A DNA stretch of 64,000 bases from positions 1-64,000 of the IMG/VR virus record IMGVR_UViG_3300018079_000001, one strand, 5' to 3'. This stretch comes from a virus. Both the position numbers and the translations under genes were made by a program. A model generated the notes under the pieces. It worked only from the letters and a program-made list of their open reading frames with translations. It was not told the origin of the DNA and made no database searches. Numbering within the stretch: position 1 is the stretch's first letter; each line of letters opens with the position of its first letter. Positions 25,368 through 34,093 of the stretch are shown here, in pieces.

Positions 25368-26162
25368 ATGGCGCGCAAAAGCGAATTGGCAACCGAGTTG
25401 AAAGACCTGGACGTGGATCGAGTGGACGGAGTAGACCGTCCTGCCACGGGTCGAGCCTTTGCACTGTTCAAATCCGAAACCCTCACCAAGCAGGAGACGA
25501 CTACAATGGCGACGGAAATCACGAAGGCGCAACTGGACGAAATCCTCAAGAACTATGCGTCCGTCGCGACTGCGGCCGACATGCTCCTGAAGGCTCTCCG
25601 CAAGGATGCGGCCGGCAAGGTGAGCAAGAACACCGCCGTTGCAGTCAACGGACTGGCGCAGATCATGGGCGCCGAGCCTGTGTTCGTCGCGAAAGCCGTT
25701 CCCACGCAGCCGTACGAGATCAGCGAGAACGTGGACGGTGACAAGCGCGGCCCGGCCGACGAGAACATCGGTCCCAACTTCACTCCTCGCAGCATGCCCG
25801 GTTCGATGGTCGGCAAGGTTCAGTTCTCGGTGAAGGCTGCCGATGCTTCCTTGACCAAGGCCGGCGCACCGATGGTGGCTCCGGACGAAGAGAAGCCAGT
25901 CGAGCCCGAGAAGCCGAAGATGCCGTGGGACGACATGAAGATGGCGAAATCCATCGAAGATGCTGTCGCCAAGGGTATCGCCGAGGGGCTGAAGAAAGCC
26001 GCTCCGGTCGCGAAGGCTGAGAATGTCGAGAAAGCCGAGGGCAAAGCTGCCCCCGAGAGCAAGCAGGTTCAGACCGACGAGCAGCGCGCGGTTCGCAAGA
26101 GCGCGGGCTACCGTTTCGGCGAGTCGTTCGAGAACGTGGTTTTCGCGCGGCAAAGCGCGTAA
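25368..26162 (+). CDS. Probable scaffold protein
   Basis: 264 residues, directly upstream of the capsid gene and downstream of the protease. It begins with DLDVDRVDGVDRPATGR, a motif often found at protease-processed head proteins, followed by helical Lys/Glu/Ala-rich sequence with Pro-rich breaks, typical of scaffolds. No enzymatic motif. The assignment rests mainly on position and composition. Confidence 0.65.
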   Translation: MARKSELATELKDLDVDRVDGVDRPATGRAFALFKSETLTKQETTTMATEITKAQLDEILKNYASVATAADMLLKALRKDAAGKVSKNTAVAVNGLAQIMGAEPVFVAKAVPTQPYEISENVDGDKRGPADENIGPNFTPRSMPGSMVGKVQFSVKAADASLTKAGAPMVAPDEEKPVEPEKPKMPWDDMKMAKSIEDAVAKGIAEGLKKAAPVAKAENVEKAEGKAAPESKQVQTDEQRAVRKSAGYRFGESFENVVFARQSA

Positions 26163-26194
26163 CGGACATCTGAAAGGACAAGAGGACAACGACA

Positions 26195-27187
26195 ATGCAG
26201 ATTCAACGGTGGCTCGAAAAGGCAACCTGGACGACTCCCGACATCACGTCTCCGGCTGGTGGCGGGTTGCTCTCCCCGCAACAGGCGCGTGAGTTCCTTC
26301 GCGTCCTGATCGACGAGAGTGTACTGCTTCGAGAGGCGAATAACCAGACTTCGCTCTCGCCGAAGTTCGAGGTTCCCCGGATCAGCTTCGGAGCCCGCAT
26401 CCTCCATGCCGGTGTCGAGGCGACTCGTTCGACTTCCGCTCAGCGTGTGAAGCCGGCAACGGGGCTCGTGACGCTTTCGACCAACCTCTTCAAGGGTGAA
26501 ATCGAAGTGTCGGACGAGATGTTCGAGGACAACATCGAGCGCGACGCGCTCGCGGACACGATCATGGTCATGCTGGCCGAGGCTGTCGGGCGTGACATCG
26601 AGGAGTACGTGATCAAGTCGGACACGGCCCGTACGGCTGCGGACGGCGCGGACTTCCCGGTCCTGGACCAGTTCGATGGGATGGTCAAACAGCTTCAGAC
26701 CAACCTGCCGGCTGCTCAGAAGGTGGACGCTGCTGCGATCGGTTCGTACGACGAGTTGTACCGGAAGATGATCAATCGTCTGCCAGCGCGGTATCGCCGC
26801 GACATGACGGCTCTTCGCCTGTACGTTCCCGTGAAGCACGGTGACGGCTACCAGACGGAGTTGGCTGGACGCGGCACTCCGCTAGGTGACACGAACGTCA
26901 TCGAGAACCTTCGGCTCAAGCTGGCTTTCCGAGGCGTGCCGGTCGTTCCGGTTCCGCTGATGACGGGTCAGTCCACGGTCGCTGGTGCTGCGATCGACTA
27001 CGACAACTTCGCGATCCTGACGCACCCGCTGAACCTGTACATCGGTTGGCATCGGCGCATTCGGGTCGAGCGGTGGCGCGATCCTCGGGACGGCGCGACC
27101 AGTTTCCTTCCGAGCATGCGCGTGGACGCGAAGTACGCGGACCCCGACTTCGGCGTGCTCGCGTTCAACATCGGCTTGGGTGTCTAA
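26195..27187 (+). CDS. Major capsid protein (HK97 fold)
   Basis: 330 residues. Its position after protease and scaffold, an N-terminal helix (SPQQAREFLRVLIDESVLL), the spine/E-loop-like region and the C-terminal YIGWHRRIRVERWRDPRDG, then the FLPSMRVDAKYADPDFGVLAFN beta region split by Pro, match HK97-type coat proteins. Strong Shine-Dalgarno (AGAGGA). A strong hairpin follows at 27215. Confidence 0.85.
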   Translation: MQIQRWLEKATWTTPDITSPAGGGLLSPQQAREFLRVLIDESVLLREANNQTSLSPKFEVPRISFGARILHAGVEATRSTSAQRVKPATGLVTLSTNLFKGEIEVSDEMFEDNIERDALADTIMVMLAEAVGRDIEEYVIKSDTARTAADGADFPVLDQFDGMVKQLQTNLPAAQKVDAAAIGSYDELYRKMINRLPARYRRDMTALRLYVPVKHGDGYQTELAGRGTPLGDTNVIENLRLKLAFRGVPVVPVPLMTGQSTVAGAAIDYDNFAILTHPLNLYIGWHRRIRVERWRDPRDGATSFLPSMRVDAKYADPDFGVLAFNIGLGV

Positions 27188-27214
27188 TCCAAGCTGATCC
27201 AGAGTGACTGAACA

Positions 27215-27240
27215 CCCCCGGGGCTTCACGGCCTCGGGGG
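27215..27240 (+). terminator. Strong hairpin after the capsid gene
   Basis: CCCCCGGGGC pairs with GGCCTCGGGGG through about 11 pairs around a tetraloop. There is no U-tract, so it may be an attenuator or mRNA 3'-end stabiliser rather than a simple terminator. Confidence 0.6.
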
Positions 27241-27281
27241 TCGAAACCAAAACGATCGAAACGTAGGCCGAGGAGACGACA

Positions 27282-28292
27282 ATGGCTCTGAACAAGAATC
27301 GGGCGTACACGCAAGGCATCGGGCGCAGCACGGTCATCATTCCGACCGGAGCGGGTGTGGACAACGACCCGGATGTCGGGACTCGAACTCCTGTTGCCGG
27401 GCTTCGCGAAGACGACATCATCACGAACGTGACACACGTCACGGCTGCCGGTGTCGAGTCCGACAAAACGTCTCTGCTCCGCACCTTCCGTGGCGCGAAG
27501 ACGGCCATCAGCAACATGGGCGGCGCGAACACGTCGCTCGACTATAGTGCGAAGACTCCGCAGGTGACCACGATCCAGTACGTTGTGACGGCCGGCACCG
27601 TGGGTGTTGTGGTGACCGCTAGCGGAGCCGCCATCACGGCGACCTTCGCCTCTGGTGCTCTGACCCGCGACATCGCGTCAGCGATTCGGAATCACTTCAG
27701 CGCTGGCCGAATCGTGTCGGTCAACAACACAACGGGCCACGACGGTTCGGCTGCTGCGATCGCGCTCGGTCCGTACACGCTCGGTCTGGACCCGGACGGC
27801 AATACGGCAGCGGCCGTGTTGGGCTACAATAACAACCAGGGTGGCACGCGGCCTTTCCACGTGATCGCTCAGGGCGTTCCGGACTCGGACATGATCATCG
27901 AACACACCGAAGTAGGTGTGACTGCATCGTACACAACGACGTTCGCGGACACCGACCAGGCAGTCACGACAGTCGCGTACGCTGCCCCGGCCATCACGGT
28001 GGACCTGCGGACGGTTGCGACTGTTCCAGTGGCAACCTTCGCCGAGATTGTCGCGGCCATCAACGCGAAGCACACGGCTGAGGGTTCGGCCTTCCCGTTC
28101 ACGGCGAAATTGCTTCCGAATCCCCGAGGCAACGACGGGACCGGCGTGGCGGTGGCTGCTGTCTCGGCAGCGTTCACCGATGTTGGGTTGGCGGCTGGTG
28201 TCATTCTCTTCGCTGACCTTGACGAAGTTGCTTCGCAGACGATCTTCACGGTCGATCGGCGCGACAACACGCCGACCGAGTCGAACGCGTAA
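27282..28292 (+). CDS. Capsid-associated or decoration-like protein
   Basis: 336 residues. Starts MALNKNRAYTQGIG; beta-rich with two copies of a sandwich of the type ITATFASGALTRDIASAIRNHF, also seen in the proteins at 32632 and 33545. Flanked by strong hairpins on both sides, so it is expressed as its own segment with the capsid. Likely a virion protein; exact role unknown. Confidence 0.6.
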   Translation: MALNKNRAYTQGIGRSTVIIPTGAGVDNDPDVGTRTPVAGLREDDIITNVTHVTAAGVESDKTSLLRTFRGAKTAISNMGGANTSLDYSAKTPQVTTIQYVVTAGTVGVVVTASGAAITATFASGALTRDIASAIRNHFSAGRIVSVNNTTGHDGSAAAIALGPYTLGLDPDGNTAAAVLGYNNNQGGTRPFHVIAQGVPDSDMIIEHTEVGVTASYTTTFADTDQAVTTVAYAAPAITVDLRTVATVPVATFAEIVAAINAKHTAEGSAFPFTAKLLPNPRGNDGTGVAVAAVSAAFTDVGLAAGVILFADLDEVASQTIFTVDRRDNTPTESNA

Positions 28293-28306
28293 CGAGTGAC
28301 TTTCGC

Positions 28307-28338
28307 CCCGGGGGTCAGCTAATCTCCTGACCCCCGGG
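28307..28338 (+). terminator. Perfect 12-bp hairpin after the 27282 gene
   Basis: CCCGGGGGTCAG pairs fully with CTGACCCCCGGG around an 8-base loop, followed by TGTTG and no long U-run. Separates capsid from connector genes. Confidence 0.65.
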
Positions 28339-28374
28339 TGTTGCAGTACCCAGGCGAGTCCCGAGGAGGACCAC

Positions 28375-28707
28375 ATGACACGAACGTACCTGTTGCTCGA
28401 AGCGGAAGTGAACATCAGCGGCGTGAAGTTCCCCGCTGGCCCGCGAGAGTGCACGGACGATAGTTGGACGAAAATGCTCCGGGAAGCCGGGGCGACTGTC
28501 CTGACCGAGACGCAGTACAACGAAATGGTCGCGGCTGCCGCCGCAACGGCGGGCGAACCTGACGCCGCGACGGCCTCAGCCGGTGACGGAGAGGCGAATG
28601 GCACGCACGACACTAACGACGGTCGAGGAGATCAAGGAACGGCTCTCGATTCCATCCGATCAAACCGACCGCGACGCAATCATCGACGTATATCGCGAAG
28701 CCGTTGA
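28375..28707 (+). CDS. Hypothetical protein overlapping the connector gene
   Basis: 110 residues after a strong Shine-Dalgarno (GAGGAGG). The first about 60 residues look folded (TYLLLEAEVNISGVKFPAG); the remainder is Ala/Asp/Gly then Arg-rich and overlaps the next gene by 110 bases in another frame. Small proteins of this type (about 60-90 residues, KFxAGP) often lie before gp6-like connectors. The long overlap is unusual here. Confidence 0.55.
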   Translation: MTRTYLLLEAEVNISGVKFPAGPRECTDDSWTKMLREAGATVLTETQYNEMVAAAAATAGEPDAATASAGDGEANGTHDTNDGRGDQGTALDSIRSNRPRRNHRRISRSR

Positions 28708-29281
28708 AGAGTCCATTCTTGCCCTGACGGGTTTTACGTTCGTCGGTGGGCAGAAGATAGACACTCTCAATGACTGGCAGCGTGGCACAGTGCGGTTTTC
28801 CAAATACCGCCCGGTCCTAACGCTCGACAACGTCGAGGGGCGTGTGCTCGGCACGACGGCCACGTTCAATCAACTGCTCGGAGACGTGAAGGACTCCTTC
28901 AAGGGGCGTGTTCTCCTGGTAGGCTACTTGAATGCGTTCTATGATCCTCGCGCCGGCTATGGTGCGGCGTACGGTGGCGGCACCTGGGAGAATTGGTTCA
29001 AGTGGCGTGAGTACACCTGGCCGTTCATCCGGATAACCTACACCGTTGACCCTCTTGGCTCGGACACGAACCCTATCCCGAGGGCACTGATCGTAGCGGC
29101 TCTTGAGTCCGTGGCAGCTATCATGATCCGTCCGGCTGGCTCGGGTTCTCTCACGAGCGTATCCATCGAGAGTGTGTCGGAGAGTTACGGCCAGGGCATA
29201 AAGCCCGGGGCTTTGCTTGCACCCGCTGCGCACGCGCTGCTCGCGCGATACTTGCGCGGCTCAGTCATCATGCAGACGTAA
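28598..29281 (+). CDS. Head-tail connector (gp6-like)
   Basis: 227 residues from ATG 28598 with Shine-Dalgarno GGAGAGG; GTG 28583 is a weaker alternative. It starts TTVEEIKERLSIPSDQTDRD and has EESILALTGFTFV, characteristic of DNA-packaging/head-completion adaptors that sit under the portal. The C-terminus is hydrophobic and helical. Confidence 0.75.
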   Translation: MARTTLTTVEEIKERLSIPSDQTDRDAIIDVYREAVEESILALTGFTFVGGQKIDTLNDWQRGTVRFSKYRPVLTLDNVEGRVLGTTATFNQLLGDVKDSFKGRVLLVGYLNAFYDPRAGYGAAYGGGTWENWFKWREYTWPFIRITYTVDPLGSDTNPIPRALIVAALESVAAIMIRPAGSGSLTSVSIESVSESYGQGIKPGALLAPAAHALLARYLRGSVIMQT

Positions 29282-29295
29282 TAGGAGAGACGACG

Positions 29296-30045
29296 ATGAT
29301 TCTGTACCAAAAGACAAAACTGGTTCCGGCTGCGGGCAACGTGGACTTCATCGTGGCCGTTGACGGTAAGGCCCCGCTCACGTTGATGTTGGCGAACGTG
29401 GACATGAAGGCCGCGCTCGTGATGCGGGAGGGCGGCACGGACGTGGGCGACAACACTGTCGCTACGCGAGCCGTGTCGTACGTCACGCAACGTGCTGGCA
29501 AGAATGCGTGCTTGCTGTTCGAGAACGTGCCGGGTGGCGCGGCGGCTGCTGTAAAGACGCTCGCGATTACCTTGGCGGCGAACCAGGCGTTCAGCATCGT
29601 GGACCTGACAAGCGATGACTGGAAAATCAACCTGGCGTGTGGTGCGGACGGTCAAACGACACAGACGGCCTCGCAAGTTCTGAAGGCGATCGAGAACGAT
29701 GTGACCGTGGATGGCCTGGCGTTCAAAGCGGCGATCAACACGACGCTGGCTCCTGGCTCAGATGGTTCGGCTCAGATGCTCTCACTCGACGGCTCGACGA
29801 CTCGGGTCATTGCGGATGCTACGGCCCTTCTCGGCGGGTCTGACTCGACGACGACTGGCACTACGACTATCTCGGTTGGCCCCGGCACGGACGGACCGTG
29901 GGTTGCGATCACCAACACGGACCTGAACGCGGTGGCAAACGATACGATGAAGACAACCACGCTGACGACTCCTAATCCGGCGATCAAGGTGAACGCCGCC
30001 ATCGCGGCCACGGGCACCTGGGTGACGCTGACTGTCGCAGGGTAA
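29296..30045 (+). CDS. Structural protein with repeated beta domain
   Basis: 249 residues, beta-rich. Contains TTQTASQVLKAIENDVTVDG, then LLGGSDSTTTG, resembling a domain common in phage tail tube and sheath-like proteins. Between connector and lysis-type genes. No specific role recognised. Confidence 0.55.
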   Translation: MILYQKTKLVPAAGNVDFIVAVDGKAPLTLMLANVDMKAALVMREGGTDVGDNTVATRAVSYVTQRAGKNACLLFENVPGGAAAAVKTLAITLAANQAFSIVDLTSDDWKINLACGADGQTTQTASQVLKAIENDVTVDGLAFKAAINTTLAPGSDGSAQMLSLDGSTTRVIADATALLGGSDSTTTGTTTISVGPGTDGPWVAITNTDLNAVANDTMKTTTLTTPNPAIKVNAAIAATGTWVTLTVAG

Positions 30046-30046
30046 C

Positions 30047-30337
30047 ATGGCTCCGATCGTTGAGAACATGGTAAACCGCCCGACTCGGGCGGTGGCAAGT
30101 GCGTTCAAGACGACATGGATCGACCACGACACGGGACAGTTCTCGCTCCTGCGGTTCATTCCTGTCGTGACGTGTGCGTTCCTGTCGTATGCGTTCGCGA
30201 AGAACAGTCTGAAGTTCGATCTGGCGTGGGACGACTACATGGGCTACGCGCTGTCGATGGCGTCAGCGTCGAGCCCGGCACTTATGGGCAAGTGGCTGGC
30301 ACTGAAGTTTGGGAAACCGGCCGAAGAGGCGAAGTAA
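30047..30337 (+). CDS. Small membrane protein, possible holin
   Basis: 96 residues with two hydrophobic segments (FIPVVTCAFLSYAFA and MGYALSMASASSPALMGKWL) and a charged C-terminus. The position just before the spanin pair fits a holin or antiholin, but this is inferred from neighbours. Confidence 0.55.
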   Translation: MAPIVENMVNRPTRAVASAFKTTWIDHDTGQFSLLRFIPVVTCAFLSYAFAKNSLKFDLAWDDYMGYALSMASASSPALMGKWLALKFGKPAEEAK

Positions 30338-30358
30338 GCCAGAAAAAGGAGAATGACA

Positions 30359-30502
30359 ATGAGTTACGCGTGGGCTGTGTGGGCTTGGGTTCTTTCCGGT
30401 GGTCTGCATCTCTTCGTTGGCGGCTACCTCGGATATCGGTTCGGACCGACCATCGAGCCGTACATCATGAAAGCACTCGGCTGGCTGAAGGCACGGGCGT
30501 GA
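30359..30502 (+). CDS. Very small membrane protein, possible holin
   Basis: 47 residues. One aromatic-rich hydrophobic span (AWAVWAWVLSGGLHLFVGGYLGY is split by glycines) and a short amphipathic C-terminus. Shine-Dalgarno AAAGGAGA before ATG 30359. It overlaps the i-spanin start (GTGA). Candidate lysis gene by context. Confidence 0.5.
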   Translation: MSYAWAVWAWVLSGGLHLFVGGYLGYRFGPTIEPYIMKALGWLKARA

Positions 30503-30942
30503 GCCTTCGCCGTATCCTGGGCGACGAGCGGGGCTTCTTCCCGCTCGTCATGCCTGCTGTAAGCCTGCTCTCGAAGCCGATTGTGTGGGTGTCGATTGCC
30601 CTCGTCGTCTCCGTGGGGGCAAACTACATTCTGTACAAGTCTTGGCAGGGTGAGGTTCGCCGCTCGGGCGCCTACGTCGAGCAGAGGGACCAAGCCATCG
30701 AAGCAGGGAAGCTGTGCTCGGAGGGAGTCGAGAGGTTGCGCAAAGCGGGGGATGCTCGTGCCAAAGAGGCCGCACGAGAGCTAGCGCGGGCGCGCGATGC
30801 TGCTCGACGCGCCGAGGCACGAGCCCTCGAAACGCTCGGGACCGCGCCTACGGTTCCGGGCGACCTTTGCGCCAGTGCTGCTGTGCTAAATCAGCGCAAG
30901 CTGAAAGAGCGCGCGGCAGTACGGGAAGGGGTGCCTCGGTGA
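30499..30942 (+). CDS. Inner-membrane spanin (Rz-like)
   Basis: 147 residues from GTG 30499. One N-terminal membrane anchor (about residues 22-40, IVWVSIALVVSVGANYILY) then a long Ala/Arg/Glu-rich coiled coil and a short periplasmic end. Followed with overlap by a lipoprotein gene, the standard Rz/Rz1 arrangement for fusing inner and outer membranes at lysis. Supports a Gram-negative host. Confidence 0.75.
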   Translation: MSLRRILGDERGFFPLVMPAVSLLSKPIVWVSIALVVSVGANYILYKSWQGEVRRSGAYVEQRDQAIEAGKLCSEGVERLRKAGDARAKEAARELARARDAARRAEARALETLGTAPTVPGDLCASAAVLNQRKLKERAAVREGVPR

Positions 30943-31202
30943 TCTCGAAGCCTCTCGTGTGGTTGTATGTGTTCGTGCTGCTCAGCCTATCGGGCTGTGC
31001 GATGTTTGCTCGCACGAACATCGTTGAAGTTCCGGTGCCGGTGCCGTGCATCGTGCCAGACATACCACGCCCGGCATTCGCCATTGACGGCGTATCGCCA
31101 GAGGCGGACTTGTTCGTAGTGGCGCGGGCGTTGTGGGCAACGGTCGAGCAATGGGAAGCGTACGAGATTCAACTACAGGCGGCCATCGCTGCCTGCAAGT
31201 GA
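30939..31202 (+). CDS. Outer-membrane spanin (Rz1-like lipoprotein)
   Basis: 87 residues from GTG 30939, overlapping the i-spanin stop. Signal peptide with lipobox LLSLSGC (Cys about 17) and a Pro-rich start of the mature part (VPVPVPCIVPDIPRP), as in Rz1 proteins. The final region is helical. Unlike lambda Rz1 it is not nested but follows its partner. Confidence 0.75.
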   Translation: MISKPLVWLYVFVLLSLSGCAMFARTNIVEVPVPVPCIVPDIPRPAFAIDGVSPEADLFVVARALWATVEQWEAYEIQLQAAIAACK

Positions 31203-31208
31203 GGCGGC

Positions 31209-31577
31209 ATGATCGGCGAGGCGTATCGGCGGTTTCTCTGGCATCGAGTCACGGTCAAGCGCAACACGACCGTGCAGTCTGACACTGGCGTCTCGAAGTA
31301 CGTCTACTCCGATCTGTACACGAATGTCCCTTGCAATGTCCAAGACGGCGGTGGACGCCTGAAGGTGGACGAGCAGGGCAATACGACGGGCAAGAAGGTG
31401 TCGGTCCTCTTCGCCCGCGAGTGGTCGAGCAAGCTGCAACACAACGATCTTCTTGTGATCAACGGCGAAACCTACCGAATCACGCACGCACACGACAGTT
31501 GGTACTATGGACAGCACCATGTCGAAGTGCTCGTCGAAGTCTACACGCCAGCCGGAGACATGGGGAGCGCAGCCTGA
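31209..31577 (+). CDS. Head closure / head-tail adaptor protein
   Basis: 122 residues. Beta-barrel pattern with HRVTVKRNTT, VPCNVQDGGG and DLLVINGETYRIT, followed by HHVEVLVEVY, the arrangement of Phage_H_T_join proteins (SPP1 gp16/HK97 gp9-like). Confidence 0.7.
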   Translation: MIGEAYRRFLWHRVTVKRNTTVQSDTGVSKYVYSDLYTNVPCNVQDGGGRLKVDEQGNTTGKKVSVLFAREWSSKLQHNDLLVINGETYRITHAHDSWYYGQHHVEVLVEVYTPAGDMGSAA

Positions 31578-32059
31578 TGGCAACCGAGGGCATGAAGGTC
31601 GTGTGGAACGGCCAGCTAGTGAAGCAGATCGTCGAGAAGAAGATGCCCCGTTTCATGACGGCGATCGGCACGACGTACACGAACATGGTCAAGCAGGATA
31701 TACGAAATTCTCCACGTGGCGGTCAGAATGAGAACGTGCGGGGACAGAAGCGATCCGCACCAGGCGAACCACCAGCCCCCGAATTCGGTGACTTGATCAA
31801 GAGTGTGCGCTTCCAGGTGCGCCACACAACTAGCGGTTGGATTGTCGAGTGCGGCTCGACACTGCGCAAGGCGGTGTATCTTGAGTTTGGTGCCGCCCGT
31901 GGGCGTGTCATGCAAGCACGCGATGTATCCGGGAAGTTCATCAAGGCGAAGACGATGTCCTGGATTCTATACCCGCGTCCGGTGTGGGGGCCGGCAATGA
32001 TGCGGCTTCGCTCGAAGATGCCCGAGATCGTCAAGCGGTACATCGGTGGGAGGAACTGA
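31577..32059 (+). CDS. Tail completion protein (HK97 gp10-like)
   Basis: 160 residues. An N-terminal helix, then SPRGGQN, SAPGEPPAPEFGDLIKSV and AVYLEFGAARGR, the diagnostic SApGepPa and Y-x-EfG-t patterns of gp10-like proteins. ATG overlaps the previous TGA. Confidence 0.8.
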   Translation: MATEGMKVVWNGQLVKQIVEKKMPRFMTAIGTTYTNMVKQDIRNSPRGGQNENVRGQKRSAPGEPPAPEFGDLIKSVRFQVRHTTSGWIVECGSTLRKAVYLEFGAARGRVMQARDVSGKFIKAKTMSWILYPRPVWGPAMMRLRSKMPEIVKRYIGGRN

Positions 32060-32490
32060 TGGCGGACCTTAGATCGGCACTGCGCAAAGCGATCATGACG
32101 AAGCTGACGGCGGATGCTACACTGAAGGCATTCTTCCCGTCAGGGACAGTGAACATCAGCTATCGGCCGACCCGCATGCCGCTCACGCTGCCTCGGATCA
32201 CGATGTTTGACTTTGGCGACCGAGGCGACGAAACCACTCCTCTGTGGGACCGAAATCATCAACTGGACGTGTGGGATGCGGACCTGGACAAGTGCGAAGC
32301 GATGGGGCAACGGATTGTGGAGTTGCTCGATCATCAGGGCTTGACCTTGGCCGAGGACGAGGGGCTGGCGGCCCGTGTGCATGTGATCAGCGATCTGGAC
32401 GCCACACAAGAGGACGCCGACCTGGCGCGCAAGACGCTTCGGGTGCGCATCCTTGCGTACGACTACGTGACCCCGTATGCGAACAACTGA
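32059..32490 (+). CDS. Tail terminator-like protein (DUF3168-like)
   Basis: 143 residues. RSALRKAIMTKLTADATL, then PRITMFDFGD and HQLDVWDADLDKCEAMGQRI match the tail-terminator family that caps the tail tube. Last gene before promoter P5. Confidence 0.7.
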   Translation: MADLRSALRKAIMTKLTADATLKAFFPSGTVNISYRPTRMPLTLPRITMFDFGDRGDETTPLWDRNHQLDVWDADLDKCEAMGQRIVELLDHQGLTLAEDEGLAARVHVISDLDATQEDADLARKTLRVRILAYDYVTPYANN

Positions 32491-32535
32491 CCCCTACAGT
32501 GCGCCGCTCAAGGGGCTAGTGTAAGTGCTGGTCTA

Positions 32536-32555
32536 GTGGTAAAATAAAAGAGTAG
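32536..32555 (+). promoter_or_regulatory. Repeated extended -10 promoter element, copy P5
   Basis: GTGGTAAAATAAAAGAGTAG. A GGGGCTAGT lies 17 bases before the GGTAAAAT core and is repeated at P6 with spacing 18. Drives the tail operon. Confidence 0.8.
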
Positions 32556-32631
32556 CGAACTGAACGTAACCTGCCCGGACAAGTAGTGCCGCGCGAGCAC
32601 CAGTGCCAGGCCAACAGGGAGAAACAAGGCA
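32556..32631 (+). promoter_or_regulatory. Leader of the tail mRNA
   Basis: Contains AGTGCC, then GAGCACCAGTGCCAGGCCA and ACAGGGAGAAA, homologous to the leader after P4. Shine-Dalgarno GGGAGAAA. Confidence 0.5.
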
Positions 32632-33531
32632 ATGGCGAAGAACGCGAGACTCTTGGAACTTGGGCCGGCGAACATCTACCTCTACCTCCGGCCGCGAGCC
32701 TTCCTTCTGATCCGCAATGCGGCTCCCGCTGCGAACAGCGACGTATACGTGCAGGCGTACAAGGGCGGCAACCTCTTGCCTGATCGGCCAGGCAACAGCA
32801 TCCGCGTTGCGTTCACGAATGACGGTGTGAACATCCCACTCTCTGTCAGCGTGGCGACGTTCGACATCACTGTTCACCTGGCGACGAATGGCGGCGGTAC
32901 GATCACTTCGACGGCCGACAATGTCATCGCGGCTCTGACCAATTCCGGACAAGCGCGTGGCCTAATTACGGCGGCACGAGGTGTTGGCGGCTCCGGCTCG
33001 GCGGTGGTCGAGGCGCATGCTCTCACCAATCTCGCAGGCGGTAGTGAGACTGGCGTGGCGACGGACGTAGGTTTCCTCGGTGACGCCGTGGCCTACCAAG
33101 TGACAACGGAAGCTGCGAACCTCACGGGTGCTCAGGCAGGCAACGTGCCACTGAACAAGGTCATCATCGGTGGTATGTGCAAGGTAGTCATCCCGTTCAA
33201 GGAAATCTCCCTCGACAACCTTCGGCTCGGTGTGCCGAGTGCACGAGTCGTCGAGAATGCGGACAAGTCCCTCCGGCGTGTTGATTTCGTAGTCGCGGTC
33301 GGTGCTGACTTGCGGTCGCTTGCTTTGAAGATGGAGATTCGGAAGATCAAGGGAGGCTTCGAGTCGTCCGAGCCGAAGGACATCATCATCATTCCCGAGA
33401 TCAGCGCAGCCGAGGGTGAAGTCAACTTCCCCTTCGCCCCGACGACTCAGCGGGAGATTCTGACCAATTGGTACGCCTGGCCGGACGACGTTACAGGTCG
33501 GTGGGCCTTCCTTGGCGACGAGCAACCATAA
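32632..33531 (+). CDS. Major tail tube protein
   Basis: 299 residues. The C-terminal third (IIIIPEISAAEGEVNFPFA, then REILTNWYAWPD) resembles siphophage tube proteins; the first half carries an inserted sandwich (DITVHLATNGGG, then STADNVIAALTNSG). First gene behind P5 and upstream of the tail chaperones and tape measure, as expected for a tube protein. Confidence 0.7.
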   Translation: MAKNARLLELGPANIYLYLRPRAFLLIRNAAPAANSDVYVQAYKGGNLLPDRPGNSIRVAFTNDGVNIPLSVSVATFDITVHLATNGGGTITSTADNVIAALTNSGQARGLITAARGVGGSGSAVVEAHALTNLAGGSETGVATDVGFLGDAVAYQVTTEAANLTGAQAGNVPLNKVIIGGMCKVVIPFKEISLDNLRLGVPSARVVENADKSLRRVDFVVAVGADLRSLALKMEIRKIKGGFESSEPKDIIIIPEISAAEGEVNFPFAPTTQREILTNWYAWPDDVTGRWAFLGDEQP

Positions 33532-33544
33532 GAGGGAATGACCA

Positions 33545-34066
33545 ATGAATCGGACAATCGTGGTAACTTCGGCTCGTAACATCGTCGGTACACTCGTCGC
33601 ACCCGGCACTTATGTGGTGGACCGGAAGTGGGGCGAGATTCTGTTGCAGCACGGTGGTGTCGAGGTTGTCGCGGCGGTCGCGGCCACCAAGACATCGTCT
33701 GAGGCGGCCGGCGTGAATGCGCGGGTTACATACACCGCTGACGCTGCGGGTAAGGCTGGCGACTCCATCTTCATCAAGGTGGTAGATGGCGTTGCGCTGT
33801 CGATTTTGGTGATCGGAAAATCCATTCAGGTTACTGTCAACGCTGGCGTGAGCACGGCGGCTCAAGTCGTCACCGCTGTGAACGCTGACGGCGGTGCGGC
33901 GGCTCTCGTCACGGCTGTGGCGGCAGGTGATGGTACGGGCTTCCCAACTGCTGCGGGACAGCCAGGGTTTCTGGCGGGTGGTTCGGATGCAACAGATGGA
34001 CACCCTCCGGTTGAATACGTGGCCGGTTATGGTTGGCGTTTCACTGGCGATCCACTGGTTCCCTAA
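33545..34066 (+). CDS. Small tail protein with tube-type beta domain
   Basis: 173 residues, largely one copy of the same sandwich (SIQVTVNAGVSTAAQVVTAV, then GTGFPTAAGQ and FLAGGSD) inserted into the 32632 and 27282 proteins. Possibly a decoration or tail-surface protein. Followed by hairpin 34076. Confidence 0.55.
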   Translation: MNRTIVVTSARNIVGTLVAPGTYVVDRKWGEILLQHGGVEVVAAVAATKTSSEAAGVNARVTYTADAAGKAGDSIFIKVVDGVALSILVIGKSIQVTVNAGVSTAAQVVTAVNADGGAAALVTAVAAGDGTGFPTAAGQPGFLAGGSDATDGHPPVEYVAGYGWRFTGDPLVP

Positions 34067-34075
34067 TCCCATAAA

Positions 34076-34093
34076 CCCCTAGCGAATTAGGGG
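34076..34093 (+). terminator. Small hairpin
   Basis: CCCCTA/TAGGGG around GCGAAT, directly in front of the Shine-Dalgarno of the 34107 gene. It may regulate translation rather than terminate. Confidence 0.5.
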
